The notes beneath the pieces are model-generated. The model saw only the letters and a program-made list of their open reading frames with translations, made no database searches and had not been told where the DNA came from. Shown one piece after another: positions 8,348 to 16,900 of a stretch of DNA of 45,669 bases (within the stretch, counting starts at the first letter, position 1; each line of letters begins with the position of its first letter). Made by a program: the position numbers and the translations under genes. The stretch spans positions 1 to 45,669 of the forward strand of contig JAEYZK010000100.1 of assembly GCA_023428085.1 (NCBI GenBank). The letters run 5' to 3'. The stretch is from Pseudomonadota bacterium (lineage in GTDB: Bacteria > Myxococcota > Myxococcia > Myxococcales > Anaeromyxobacteraceae).

Positions 8348-8703
8348 TGTTCGTCACTCCTTTCGATCGGGCGGGCGTCTTCGTGTGCGCCGTCGGTCGG
8401 CGCGGCGCGCCGGGTGGGGGCTCGCGCGAGGGAGGTCAGCGAGGGCCGGCGCCCCCGAAGCGCGGCGAGCCGCCGTCGCGAGAGGACGGCCCCGGCGGCG
8501 GCGGCGGCGGCGAGCGCGAGCGGCGCTCCCGGCGCCGCGATGCGGATCACCTCGCCGAGGCTCGTCTGGCTCGCGGTCAGGAACGCGAGCAGCGCGAGCA
8601 TCGAGAGCACGGCGGCGGTCACGCCGAGCGCGCCGGAGCGCTCGGCGAGCCGCAGCTCGTCCCGCGGGTGCTCGTTCGCCACGAGGCGGAAGTTCGGGTT
8701 CAT
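8320..8703 (-). CDS. Small membrane protein upstream of the MgtC gene, unknown function
   Basis: A 127-residue product starting at ATG 8703, chosen because GGAGGG lies six bases upstream; the in-frame ATG at 8709 abuts that site and is too close. The first 30 residues are polar (MNPNFRLVANEHPRDELRL). Two hydrophobic stretches follow, about 30-48 and 55-76 (APLALAAAAAAGAVL), and then a long basic Arg/Ser/Thr tail. The end overlaps the MgtC-family start by 28 bases in another frame. I recognise no family. The conservation of the start site and the coupling argue that it is real; the tail could be partly run-on sequence. Confidence 0.6.
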   Translation of the reverse strand: MNPNFRLVANEHPRDELRLAERSGALGVTAAVLSMLALLAFLTASQTSLGEVIRIAAPGAPLALAAAAAAGAVLSRRRLAALRGRRPSLTSLARAPTRRAAPTDGAHEDARPIERSDEQCTSPRRTS

Positions 8704-8987
8704 GTGCATCCCTCCTGCTCGAGCGGGTGGTGTCGGCGAGCCGGCCTCGGGCCGCCGCGTCGGGTCGCCCCGTGCGCCGGCGAGGCGAGCGCCTGAGCTC
8801 AGATCGGGTGAGAGGTCGTTCACCGCGTCGCGCCGCGGCGATCAGCGCGAAGCGGTGGCGACGTCCTGGTCTCTCCAGACGACGGGCGCGTTCGGCGTCC
8901 GGTCAGGGCCGGTGAAGATAAGCACTCGATCGGGCGGCGCAACCGGCGCCGGTCCTCGACGGCCCGGGACGGCGGCGCGTCCGGCGC

Positions 8988-10604
8988 TCACGCCACCGCG
9001 GGGAGCGTGAAGGCGAACTCGCTCCCCTCGCCTGGCTCGCTGCGCGCCTCGATCCGACCGCCATGGGCCTCGACGATGCCCCTGACGATGGCGAGCCCCA
9101 GGCCCGCGCCACGCCGATCGCCGTCGGCGCCCTGCCAGAAGCGATCGAAGACGTGCGACAGCTGCGCCGGCGGGATGCCGACCCCCGTGTCCGAGACGGA
9201 GAACCGGACGGCTGCGCCCTCCTGCCGCGCGCCCACGGTGATCGTCCCGCCAGGCGGCGTGAACTTGATCGCGTTGCCGATGAGGTTGGAGAAGACCTGG
9301 AGGACGCGCCCGCGGTCGGCGAGCACCTGGGGGAGAGGCGTCGGCTCCTCCGCGACGAGCTCCGCCTGGACGGCGAGCGGGCGTGCCGCATCGAGCGCTT
9401 CCCTCACGAGCGCCGCCGCCTCCGCCGGACGTGCCTCGATCGACAGCCTGCCGGAGTCGATCCGGGAGAGGTCCAGGAGGTCCTCGATGAGGCGGTCCAT
9501 CCGCGTGACGGAGCGACCGATCGCCTCGAGCGGACGTTGCAGCGCTTCCCGGGGTGCCGCCCGCTCGAGGCCGCGAGAGATCACCTGGACCGAGAGGCCG
9601 ACGGTGTTCAGCGGCGACCGCAGGTCGTGGGCGACGATGCCGAGGATCTGCTCCCGCGCCCGGAGCTGAAGCTGCGCCTCCCGATAGAGGGACGCGTTGT
9701 CCACCGCGAGGGCGGCGCGGCTGGCGAGCTCCACCGCCACGCGCAGCTCGGCCGCCTGGTAGCGGCGGCCGCGCTCCGCCGCGATGAAGACGATGACGCC
9801 GATGGCCCGCTCGCGCGCGATCATCGGCGCCGCGATGTACGACTGGGGCGCGATCTCGCGCAGCAACCGCGCCTCCTCCGCGTCCTCGGCGATCGAGTCG
9901 AGGTAGGCAGGTGACAGCGACGGGACGAGCTGTGGCGCCTTCGTGCGGAGGGCCTCCTTGGCGAACGGAGGTCTGCGATGGCCGCGCGGGTACGCGCGGA
10001 GCCGCTCGGCGAGCGCGGCCCGGCGCGGATCGGCGGCTGCGGCCTTGATCCGGTGCAGCGCACCGTCCTGGAGGACGCTGATGATGCAATAGTCCGCCAG
10101 GGATTCGACCGAGAGACGCGCCACGCTGGCGAGCGTCCGCTCGTAGTCGAGCGACGCCGCGAGGAGCTGGCCGGCCTCCGAGAGGAAGCGCTGCAGCTCC
10201 TCCTCCGACGAGCACACGGTGCACGCTGCCGGGGGCTCGCCTGCCGCCGTGGCCCCGAGCTCGACGGCGACCCCGACGACACGCTCGAGCTCGTCGCCGG
10301 CGTCGTGCACCGGCATCCACGACCAGGCGAGGTGCCGGCGCTCCGTACCGCGCGCGATGCAGAGGCTCGCGGCCCGGGGCGGCGGCGCACCGTCCCGCAC
10401 CGACGCGAACGCCGCCTTGATCTCCTCCACGTCTCCGCGGAACGGGAGGGCGTCCCAGAGATGACGCCCGCGAACGGACGCGAGCGCACGCCCGCTCGCC
10501 TCCTCGCACGCCGCATTCCACCAGAGCAGCCGGCCGTCCTTGTCGGTCTCGAGCACGAGCAGGGTCGAGGACCGGCCCGACAGAGCTGCCGTCATCGCGT
10601 GCAC
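8988..10604 (-). CDS. Soluble PAS-GAF sensor histidine kinase
   Basis: A 538-residue kinase with no membrane helix or signal peptide, so it acts in the cytoplasm. Domains in order: PAS (about 12-120, GRLLWWNAACEEASGRAL), GAF (about 140-300), HisKA with the H-box VAHDLRSPLNTVG (His326), and HATPase with NLIGNAIKFTPPGG, SDTGVGIPP and GAGLGLAIVRGI. No receiver domain is fused, so an unlinked response regulator is expected. A Cys pair (ACTVC, 128/131) sits in the PAS-GAF linker and could sense redox state or bind metal. GTG 10604 is kept as start because GAG is five bases upstream; ATG 10595 is an alternative nine bases in. The cupin gene lies 63 bases upstream on the same strand. The 284 bases downstream hold no gene, only a palindrome ACCGGCGCCGGT at 8942-8953. 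Confidence 0.92.
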   Translation of the reverse strand: MHAMTAALSGRSSTLLVLETDKDGRLLWWNAACEEASGRALASVRGRHLWDALPFRGDVEEIKAAFASVRDGAPPPRAASLCIARGTERRHLAWSWMPVHDAGDELERVVGVAVELGATAAGEPPAACTVCSSEEELQRFLSEAGQLLAASLDYERTLASVARLSVESLADYCIISVLQDGALHRIKAAAADPRRAALAERLRAYPRGHRRPPFAKEALRTKAPQLVPSLSPAYLDSIAEDAEEARLLREIAPQSYIAAPMIARERAIGVIVFIAAERGRRYQAAELRVAVELASRAALAVDNASLYREAQLQLRAREQILGIVAHDLRSPLNTVGLSVQVISRGLERAAPREALQRPLEAIGRSVTRMDRLIEDLLDLSRIDSGRLSIEARPAEAAALVREALDAARPLAVQAELVAEEPTPLPQVLADRGRVLQVFSNLIGNAIKFTPPGGTITVGARQEGAAVRFSVSDTGVGIPPAQLSHVFDRFWQGADGDRRGAGLGLAIVRGIVEAHGGRIEARSEPGEGSEFAFTLPAVA

Positions 10605-10667
10605 ACCGACTCACTAACGAGCGGGCGCATCCGGATCCACCGGGAGGGGGCGCGGTCCTCCCCGCCC

Positions 10668-11015
10668 TCACTCGGCAGGCTTCGGGTCGCGCAGCATCAC
10701 GAGGAGCATCCGCGTCCGCTCGTCCGCGTCGAGCGCGTGAGGGACGTTGGCGGGCATCCGGGTGATGGTGCCGGCGCCGGCCTTCACCGGTCTTCCACCG
10801 ACCGTGAGCGTCATCGCGCCCTCGACCAGCACCACCAGCGCGTCGTAGGGGGATGTGTGCTCGGTCAGCCCCTGGCCCTTCTCGAACGCGAAGAGGGTGA
10901 CGTTGCTCGTCCCCTTCTTCGCGAGGACGCGACTCGCGATGCCCTGCTCCGCGAAGGGGATCAGATCCTGGAAGCGATGTGCCTCGCCCGGAGCGAGGAC
11001 GTTGTCGGTCGCCAT
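10668..11015 (-). CDS. Small single-domain cupin
   Basis: A 115-residue cupin: a small beta-barrel with the two conserved motifs in degenerate form (GLTEHTSPYDALVVLVEG at 49-66 and AGTITRMPANVPHAL at 81-95). His53 and His93 remain as likely metal ligands, but the second His of motif 1 is replaced, so metal binding may be weak. Such proteins often bind or sense small ligands; no reaction can be assigned. It starts at ATG 11015 and is followed after 63 bases by the PAS-GAF kinase gene on the same strand. Its first 55 bases are overlapped by the aberrant tail of the PIN-domain gene. Confidence 0.85.
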   Translation of the reverse strand: MATDNVLAPGEAHRFQDLIPFAEQGIASRVLAKKGTSNVTLFAFEKGQGLTEHTSPYDALVVLVEGAMTLTVGGRPVKAGAGTITRMPANVPHALDADERTRMLLVMLRDPKPAE

Positions 11016-11674
11016 TCCGGACTCTTGTCGCGCGCGCCCTCCGGTCGCCAGCGAATCGCGGGGGCCGGGCCAAGGAGCTGGCGCGGCAGCGCTAGGGGGT
11101 GACGCCTGGCGCTCGAGCTCAAGAAGTGGGACACCGCCGCGCAGCTGAAGATTGAGGAGGACGCAGAACGGGAATCGGATGTCGGGGACGGCTCGAACGT
11201 TCGCGGAGGCCGCTTGAGCGCACCCGCTTGATCGCGGAGAAGAACGATCATCCCTGCGGGGTCGAGGTCCAGATGTTTGCAGAGGAAGTGGTCCGGCGAC
11301 TGCGCCTCGATGCCCTCGGGGAGGTTCGTGAAGTGCTTCAGGTTGCGGGTGACGATCACCTGCGCGCCGACCTGCACCGCTGCGGCAGCGACGTGCCGGT
11401 CCTCGTCGGCGTCGTTCATCGCGCCGGCGAGCGTCTCGTGGCCGGTGACCAGCGCCTCCGGAAAGGCACGCTCCATCGCGGAGCGGAGGCGCTCGGCCCG
11501 GCCGACGTCCATGACGCCGTTCCCCACGAGATTCCTCGTGACCTCGTCGAGGATCTGGCTCGACCAGAACGCTTGGATAAAGCCAGCGGCCGCCGCGCGG
11601 AGGAGGGTGTCCCGCAGCGTGAACGGGTAGAGGACGTTGGCGTCGGGGACGACCCTGAACGGCGCGGGGAACAC
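10961..11674 (-). CDS. PIN-domain toxin of a toxin-antitoxin pair, with aberrant C-terminal tail
   Basis: Residues 1-161 are a clear PIN-type ribonuclease of the VapC-like class. Acidic active-site residues are Asp11 (VVPDANVLYPF), Glu44 (ILDEVTRNL) and the cluster around Asp88-Asp92 (NDADEDRHV). VIVTRNLKHF and GIEAQSPDHFL follow, as in relatives. PIN toxins cleave RNA and are held inactive by the protein encoded just upstream, here the HTH antitoxin whose stop is 13 bases before this GTG start. After PPRTFE (about base 11192) resemblance to the family stops. A 76-residue Ser/Arg/Pro-rich tail runs on, antisense to an antidote remnant, into the cupin start. The missing family C-terminus suggests a recombination or deletion junction, and the toxin may be impaired. 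Confidence 0.85.
   Translation of the reverse strand: MFPAPFRVVPDANVLYPFTLRDTLLRAAAAGFIQAFWSSQILDEVTRNLVGNGVMDVGRAERLRSAMERAFPEALVTGHETLAGAMNDADEDRHVAAAAVQVGAQVIVTRNLKHFTNLPEGIEAQSPDHFLCKHLDLDPAGMIVLLRDQAGALKRPPRTFEPSPTSDSRSASSSIFSCAAVSHFLSSSARRHPLALPRQLLGPAPAIRWRPEGARDKSPEWRPTTSSLRARHIASRI
11106..11231 (+). pseudogene. Remnant of an addiction-module antidote (HigA/XRE-type) gene
   Basis: On the forward strand, codons 1-21 read LALELKKWDTAAQLKIEEDA, which resembles the start of addiction-module antidote proteins (typically M-A-L-x-x-x-x-W/F-D-x-A-x-x-L-x-x-E-E-D). A ribosome-site-like AGGGGG ends six bases before it, but the expected ATG is CTG (11106-11108). From about 11169 the sequence no longer looks like the family and stops at 11231; the HTH domain is absent. 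It lies antisense to the odd tail of the PIN toxin. I infer a decayed 5' fragment left by a deletion. The match is from memory of the family pattern, so it is moderate evidence only. Confidence 0.45.
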
Positions 11675-11687
11675 GGCGAGAGCGCGG

Positions 11688-12185
11688 CTACTTCAGCTCT
11701 CCGTAGCCGCCAAACTCCTCGCTGAGGTTCGTGAGCTCGGTCAGCGCCTCGCCGCGCTCGCGGTCGCGCTGCGCTTTGAACGCGAGGACGTCCTCGATGC
11801 GGAGCCGACGATGCTTCCCGGTCCTGATGAAAGGGATCCGGCCCTCCTCGAGGAGCCGCACGAGGTACTGCCGGGAAACGTTGATCAGGTCGGCCGCCTG
11901 CTGCGTGGTCAGCTCCCTGCCCACGGGCACGATCGTGATCGCATCTCCGCGCGCCATCACGTCGACGACGCGCTCGAGCACGCGGAACACGGCCTCAGGG
12001 ATGGCGATCGACTCGCCCTCAGGCCCGATCAGCCGGCAGGCAGGCACCCGCCGCCTGCCCTTGTGGGGAAGCGCACCGAGCGCTCTGGACAGCGCGACGA
12101 CGTCGGCACGCTGGTCCGGCGGCGCCGTGACGGGGGTCATCCGGCGAACGAGGTCCTCGAGGGACTGATGGGGAGCGGCGGCCAT
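11688..12185 (-). CDS. Excisionase-type HTH antitoxin paired with the PIN toxin
   Basis: A 165-residue protein with a C-terminal MerR/excisionase-like helix-turn-helix at about 90-140 (ELTTQQAADLINVSRQYLVR, then GKHRRLRIEDVLAF). An N-terminal region of about 85 residues includes a short Asp/Glu and Val segment. HTH proteins of this form commonly precede PIN toxins and both neutralise them and repress the operon. The ATG at 12185 is taken as start because GAGAG precedes it and the sequence upstream looks non-coding, although the frame stays open to 12260. The stop is 13 bases from the toxin start, so the pair is one transcription unit. Confidence 0.85.
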   Translation of the reverse strand: MAAAPHQSLEDLVRRMTPVTAPPDQRADVVALSRALGALPHKGRRRVPACRLIGPEGESIAIPEAVFRVLERVVDVMARGDAITIVPVGRELTTQQAADLINVSRQYLVRLLEEGRIPFIRTGKHRRLRIEDVLAFKAQRDRERGEALTELTNLSEEFGGYGELK

Positions 12186-12191
12186 ATCAAC

Positions 12192-12213
12192 TCTCGCTGG
12201 ACAACCTACGAGA
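12192..12213. promoter_or_regulatory. Possible operator just upstream of the antitoxin start
   Basis: A short inverted repeat, TCTCG (12192-12196) and CGAGA (12209-12213), lies immediately before the antitoxin start codon. Autoregulated toxin-antitoxin operons usually have operators in this place. On the reverse strand a weak TTGCGT-17-TAGGTT promoter-like pair overlaps it. Arms of five bases are easily met by chance. Confidence 0.25.
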
Positions 12214-12413
12214 TAGTCGACCCAAACGCAACTGGGCCTTCTATGGGGGTGGCCGCCCACGTCGGTGTCCGACGCGAGGCGGTGCCTCGGCCGGGCCCGC
12301 GAGTACGAGACGCCCTTCGCCCGCGACCTCGCCGTGCTCGAACGGCGGATCAGTCAACATCGGATGGCGCCTCGCGCTGTGGCCCAGGGGCCAGAATCGC
12401 GAGAGGATCCGGC

Positions 12414-13394
12414 TCACTTGGCCGCAGAAGGGGAGGGCACAGGGTTCGCGGAAGTAGCGGCCGCGGCCGACTCGGCGGACCCGGGCTGGGCGCCGGCGTG
12501 CACGTTGTCCAGTTCCTCGTCGATGATCTCGATCTTGGCGGTCTCGCGAAGCTTGGCGACGAAGGCATCGAACTGCTTTGCGTTCACTTCACGCGAGAGC
12601 CGCGCGGCGATCTGAGCGCGCGCCTCGTCAAACGTCCGGTTGAGCGCAGGCTGGCGCACGGTGAGCTTGAGGATGTGGAAGCCCCGCTCGCTCTCGATGA
12701 TGCCCGACACATCGCCGGCCTTCACAAGCGCGAACGCGGCCGCCGCCAGCTCCTTCGACTGGGCGCTCTCGAGGTCCGCGCGCGTGCGGAAGCCGAGGTC
12801 GCCGCCGCTCAGCTTGGTCCTGGGATCGTCCGACACCTCGCGCGCGAGGACCGAGAAAACGAGCGGGTTCTTCGGTTCTTCCGCCTTTAGCCGGGCGAGG
12901 AGCTTACGCGCTTCCGCCGCGCGCGCACCACGATCGGCGCTGCCGCGGTCCGCGCGCAGGAAGATCTGCGAGACACGGATCCGCTCCGGTCGGACGAACT
13001 CCTCAAGATGCTCGTCATAGTACTTCTTGATCTCCTCTTCGGTTGCTGCGCCCGCCTTGGCGTCGTCGAAGGCCTTCCGCACGAGGCGCTGGACGAGGAT
13101 CTTCTGCAAGGTCGCCTGGACCTCCGGGTCCTTGTCGAGCCCCTGGCGCTTCGCCTCGGCGGTGAGCAGCTCGAAGCGGATCAGGTTTTCCAGGAACTCC
13201 TTCTTGCGTTCGCGCGTGCTGTACCGGGCGCGGACGAGGGGGGACTGCTCGTCGAGCCTCGCCTGGAACTCGGCTGTCGTGATCTGGACGCCGCTGCCCT
13301 TCGCGACGAGAGCGCCGGACTTCTTCGTGTCACCCGAGCAGGAGAGGCCCAGGCCACAGGAAAGCATCAGGACCACGACGATCCGCGTACGCAT
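12414..13394 (-). CDS. SurA/PrsA-like peptidyl-prolyl isomerase lipoprotein
   Basis: A 326-residue periplasmic foldase of the SurA/PpiD/PrsA group. It has a signal sequence with a lipoprotein-like end (CGLGLSCSGD, Cys19). An N-terminal chaperone region resembles SurA_N (about 38-135, EFLENLIRFELLTAEAKRQG). One parvulin/PpiC domain spans about 138-248 (RVSQIFLRAD, LSGGDLGFRTR, ESERGFHILKL), followed by a helical Ala/Pro/Ser-rich tail. It would catalyse cis-trans prolyl isomerisation and help outer-membrane or secreted proteins fold. The start at ATG 13394 is set by a strong GGAGGGGG upstream. It is transcribed away from the giant secreted proteins and shares their divergent upstream region, so a folding role for them is an attractive but unproven idea. 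Confidence 0.9.
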   Translation of the reverse strand: MRTRIVVVLMLSCGLGLSCSGDTKKSGALVAKGSGVQITTAEFQARLDEQSPLVRARYSTRERKKEFLENLIRFELLTAEAKRQGLDKDPEVQATLQKILVQRLVRKAFDDAKAGAATEEEIKKYYDEHLEEFVRPERIRVSQIFLRADRGSADRGARAAEARKLLARLKAEEPKNPLVFSVLAREVSDDPRTKLSGGDLGFRTRADLESAQSKELAAAAFALVKAGDVSGIIESERGFHILKLTVRQPALNRTFDEARAQIAARLSREVNAKQFDAFVAKLRETAKIEIIDEELDNVHAGAQPGSAESAAAATSANPVPSPSAAK

Positions 13395-13767
13395 CGAACC
13401 CCCTCCAACGCTTGTGCAGGCGGCGAAACTGCGAGCGAATGTGCACTCACATCGCCGGCAAGTGAGAATGATGAAAGAGAGCACATGGCCTCGAACGCGG
13501 TCAAGCCGGGTCAGGTCACGACTTTCAGCCGAGTCGTTCACGTCGGACCGATGAGCGATGGCTCGACCAAGCAATCGTCCGTTCGGTGCCGGCGCTCTTA
13601 GTTGCTGGATTCCAGCGCACCACACCGCCAGTGAACGAAGGTCCCTGGACCAAGGGACACCCTCGACCTTGCTTCAGATCAGTTCCGCAGAGCCAACCGC
13701 GAGCACCCGGTACAGCGACCGAGCGAAAACATGCAATCAGCTCCGGCGAGCAGCAGTAAGGCTTGAC

Positions 13768-13793
13768 GAGGCGCAGGCGGGCCTGCGAGCCTC
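13768..13793 (+). promoter_or_regulatory. Strong hairpin in the leader of the giant operon (stem 1)
   Basis: CGCAGGC (13772-13778) and GCCTGCG (13781-13787) pair perfectly around GG. The stem extends by GAGG (13768-13771) with CCTC (13790-13793) across a two-base bulge, giving eleven pairs. No T-run follows, so it is more likely an RNA structure, protein site or Rho-assisted attenuator than a simple intrinsic terminator. Confidence 0.45.
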
Positions 13794-13815
13794 GGCGCAA
13801 CATTGCCAAGCAAGG

Positions 13816-13832
13816 CCGGCCTGAGAGGCCGG
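13816..13832 (+). promoter_or_regulatory. Strong hairpin in the leader of the giant operon (stem 2)
   Basis: CCGGCCT-GAG-AGGCCGG is a perfect 7-bp stem with a three-base loop, 90 bases upstream of the giant gene's start codon and 22 bases after stem 1. It is followed by AACCAAGC, not a T-run. Confidence 0.45.
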
Positions 13833-13922
13833 AACCAAGCACGTGGGCCGCACGACCCAGGTGCAGCGAAGCCTGTACGCGCGTCAGCCGCCGCGTTGTC
13901 GGGTGCTGTTGAGGGGGGGGCC

Positions 13923-16900
13923 ATGCGCCTCGGGCGGAGCACGAAGGCATCGTCTGGGCTCGTTCCCGCGTTGTTCGCGTGGGCTGCGGCGTGCGTGTTC
14001 GTTGCCAGCCCACGGATCGCGGTTGGCCAGACGCCTCACGTGGCGGTGGTTCATGTCGACCCGGGCACGTACGCCGTCGAGAGCTACACCGCCCGCCAGG
14101 AAGCAGCACAACAGTTCTATTCCACGCATCGCGACGCGTACGACTTCATCGTGGTCTTCCCGATCTTCCCGATCGACCGTTCGGCGTCGGTCGCGAATGG
14201 CGAGACCGATGGACGGCACTTCCTCGTCCGCAACGCGGTCACCGGGATCGGCATCCCGATCACCGACTTCGGTGCGTCTTTCGGTAGCCCTGCGCGCCTC
14301 CAGGGATTCATTGACGAGTACGCGCTGGTCCCCGGGGGCGGGCAGGATCTCGAGGCGGCCCTGGCGGTGGTGGGGCATGAGATCGCCCACCAGTGGTCGG
14401 GCGCAGCCCGGTTTCGCGACCCGCACTCCGGCCAGAACAGCGATGCGCTGCTTGGCCTCGAGAACGCGCACTGGAGCTACTTCCTCGACTCCGACGCGTC
14501 GGTCCTCTACGGGGCCGACTGGCTCGCTTCGGCCGGGGGGACCTACACCGCGGCCGCGGCGTTCAGGCGGTACTCGGCCCTGGACCTCTACTTGATGGGG
14601 TTCCTGACGGCGAACGAGCTCGGTGCGATCACCCTCCTCCAGCCCGCATCCTCCGTGACCACCCCAGCGGCGTCCCTTCCTCCTGCGGTGGGGACCCGGA
14701 TTGCGGCGACGCCGATCGTCGTGACGGCGGACGACCTCGTCGCCGCGATGGGACCCCGCCTGCCGGCGCCCGCAACCGCGCAGGGGAGCTTCCGGGCGGC
14801 GTTTCTCATCGCAGCCGCTCCCGGGCAGGACCCGACACCGGAGCAGCTCGACTTCGTGGACGCCGTCCGGAGGGAGTGGGCGAATCGGTTCTTCTTCATG
14901 ACGCGCGGGCGCGCGGTCATGGAGACCGAGCTCCTGGAGCACGTCCCCACGGCCGTCGCCTCCGACCCCTCCATTCAGCTCGGCATCGACTACCTCCTGA
15001 CTCGCCAGCAGCAGGACGGAGGCTGGGCTGACGATCCGGGAACGCAGGTGCGGGACACGCAAGCGGCGCTCGAGGCGCTCTCGCAGCTCTGTCAGCGGCC
15101 GGACGTCTCCCCGGCATTGGCGCGGGCCGCTGGATACCTGCAAGGCGTTCTGCCGCTCGACACCGACACGAGCGCGCGACGAGCGCTCGCGCTGAGCGCG
15201 GCGGGGGCGAGCCTCGAGGGCGGACCGGGCGCGCTGGTCAGTATCGCGGACGCCAACTCCGACGGCGGTTGGGGCCTGGCCCCGGGGTACGGCTCGACCG
15301 TGATCGACACCGCGCTGGCGGTGCTGTCCGGCGCAAGCGGTTCCAGCGAAGCGGTCTCCTATCTCCTCTCCGTGCAGAATGCCGACGGCGGCTGGGGCAT
15401 GCTCGCCGGCAGCCCGAGCGACATTTCCACCACGGCGCTGGTTCTGCACCTGCTCCGGGAGGCGGACCTCAGCCAGGAATCCGTCTTCGCGGCGCAGCGC
15501 GCGATGGACTTCATCCGGCTTCGCCACTCGGGGGGCCAGCGGTACCTGGAGGAGGACGACGGCCGGGACCGGACCGCGGAGGCCGTGCTCGCGCTCGCGG
15601 AGTGGACCGCCCTGACTCCGTTGGAAGCGCAGGCGGCGGTCCAGTCGCTCCTTTCGCAGCAGCTCGCGGACGGAAGCTGGGAAGGCTCCGTCGAGCGCAC
15701 CGCGATCGCGGTGCGCGCGCTGCGCGCCCTCATGCTGCCGAACCCGGCGGTGGAGTCCGTCGACGTGGTGCTCACCCCTTCGTCGGTGAGCGAGGGCGAG
15801 CCGTCGATCGCGCGGGTTCGGGTCCGCAACATCGGACACGCCGAGGCCACGGGCGTCGTGGTCCAGGCTTTCGCTGCGAGCGGGGCTCCCTTCGGCCCGC
15901 CGGCCGCGGTTGCGTCGATACCAGCGGGCACCTCGGCGGTGGTGAACCTCGACCTCGAGACAGCGGGGCACGGGGGCGCGAGTCAGGCGTTCGTGGTGGT
16001 CGATCCGGGCGGAGTCCTGGACGAGATCACCAAGGCGGACAACCGCGCCGCGGCCGCGTTCTCGGTCGCCGCCCGGCCGGCCGGTCCCGACCTGTACGTT
16101 GCCGCAGGATCGCTCACCGCGACCCCGGCGACCATCACGCGCGTGGGCAGCACCGTCAGCATGACTGCGCGCGTGGGCAACGTAGGGCTCAGCGACGTGG
16201 GGTCGGCTACCGTTGCACTGCTGAGCGGATCGACGACGCTCGCGACAACGACCGTCGCCCTTGCAGGCGGGAGTAGCCAGTACGTCGTGCTGGGCGGCAA
16301 CTTGCCCATGGGCGACCTAACCACGCAGCTCACGGTCCGGATCGATCCCGAGAACTCCGTCGCGGAGGCCCGCGAGGACAACAACCAGGGCATGGTCTTC
16401 CTCGAGCTTCGACAGACGGTGGACCTCTCGGTCCACCTGGTCTCGATCGCGCCGAGCCCGGTGCCGCTCGGGCAGGACGTCGAGATCACGTTCGACGTGA
16501 AGAACGTCGGGACGGCCTCGTTCCAGTCCGCACGCGTGATGGTCACCGTGCTCGACGCGGCCGGGAGCGTCCTGGCGACGTTGCCGGAGCAGAGGATGAC
16601 CGTCGGGAGCGCGGTGACCGAACGTCGGCGCGTGACCTGGCGGGCCGGCGACGCCCGGGCGGTCGCGGTGCGCGTGGAGGTGGAGGCCGGGCTGGACCTC
16701 GATCCTTCCGACAACGCCGCGACCGGCCCGTTCGCGGTCCTCGAGACCGGCGAGTCGAACCTCACCATCGCTGGCGCGCCCTTCATCACCCCGGCGCCGC
16801 CGCTCGAGGGGAAGCCCGCGCAGCTCTCGGTGCGCGTGAGGAACGCGGGGATCGGCGCCGCCGAGGCGTCCGCCCTGGAGCTGTGGCTGGGCGATCCCGC

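Larger units (their letters stand above)
13395..13922. other. 528-base divergent intergenic region and leader of the giant operon
   Basis: No gene is seen here. By eye it is less GC-rich than the flanking genes. It should carry the promoters of the foldase gene (reverse) and the giant operon (forward). A TTGACG at 13764-13769 could be a -35 box for the forward unit, but no good -10 follows. Three hairpins stand out: GTCCCT/AGGGAC at 13641-13658, and the two strong stems listed separately at 13768-13793 and 13816-13832. Confidence 0.5.

Noticed and set aside
8842..11073. 743-codon reverse-strand frame
   Set aside because: It overlaps the PAS-GAF kinase and cupin genes in another frame and has no domain signs, while both of those genes are clear.
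12186..12413. Possible short forward or reverse genes between the antitoxin and the foldase
   Set aside because: Only short open frames without ribosome sites or recognisable motifs; treated as intergenic.
13803..13922. Forty extra codons upstream of the giant protein's ATG
   Set aside because: Starting at 13923 gives a proper signal peptide and a ribosome site; the earlier codons cover leader hairpin 2 and look non-coding.
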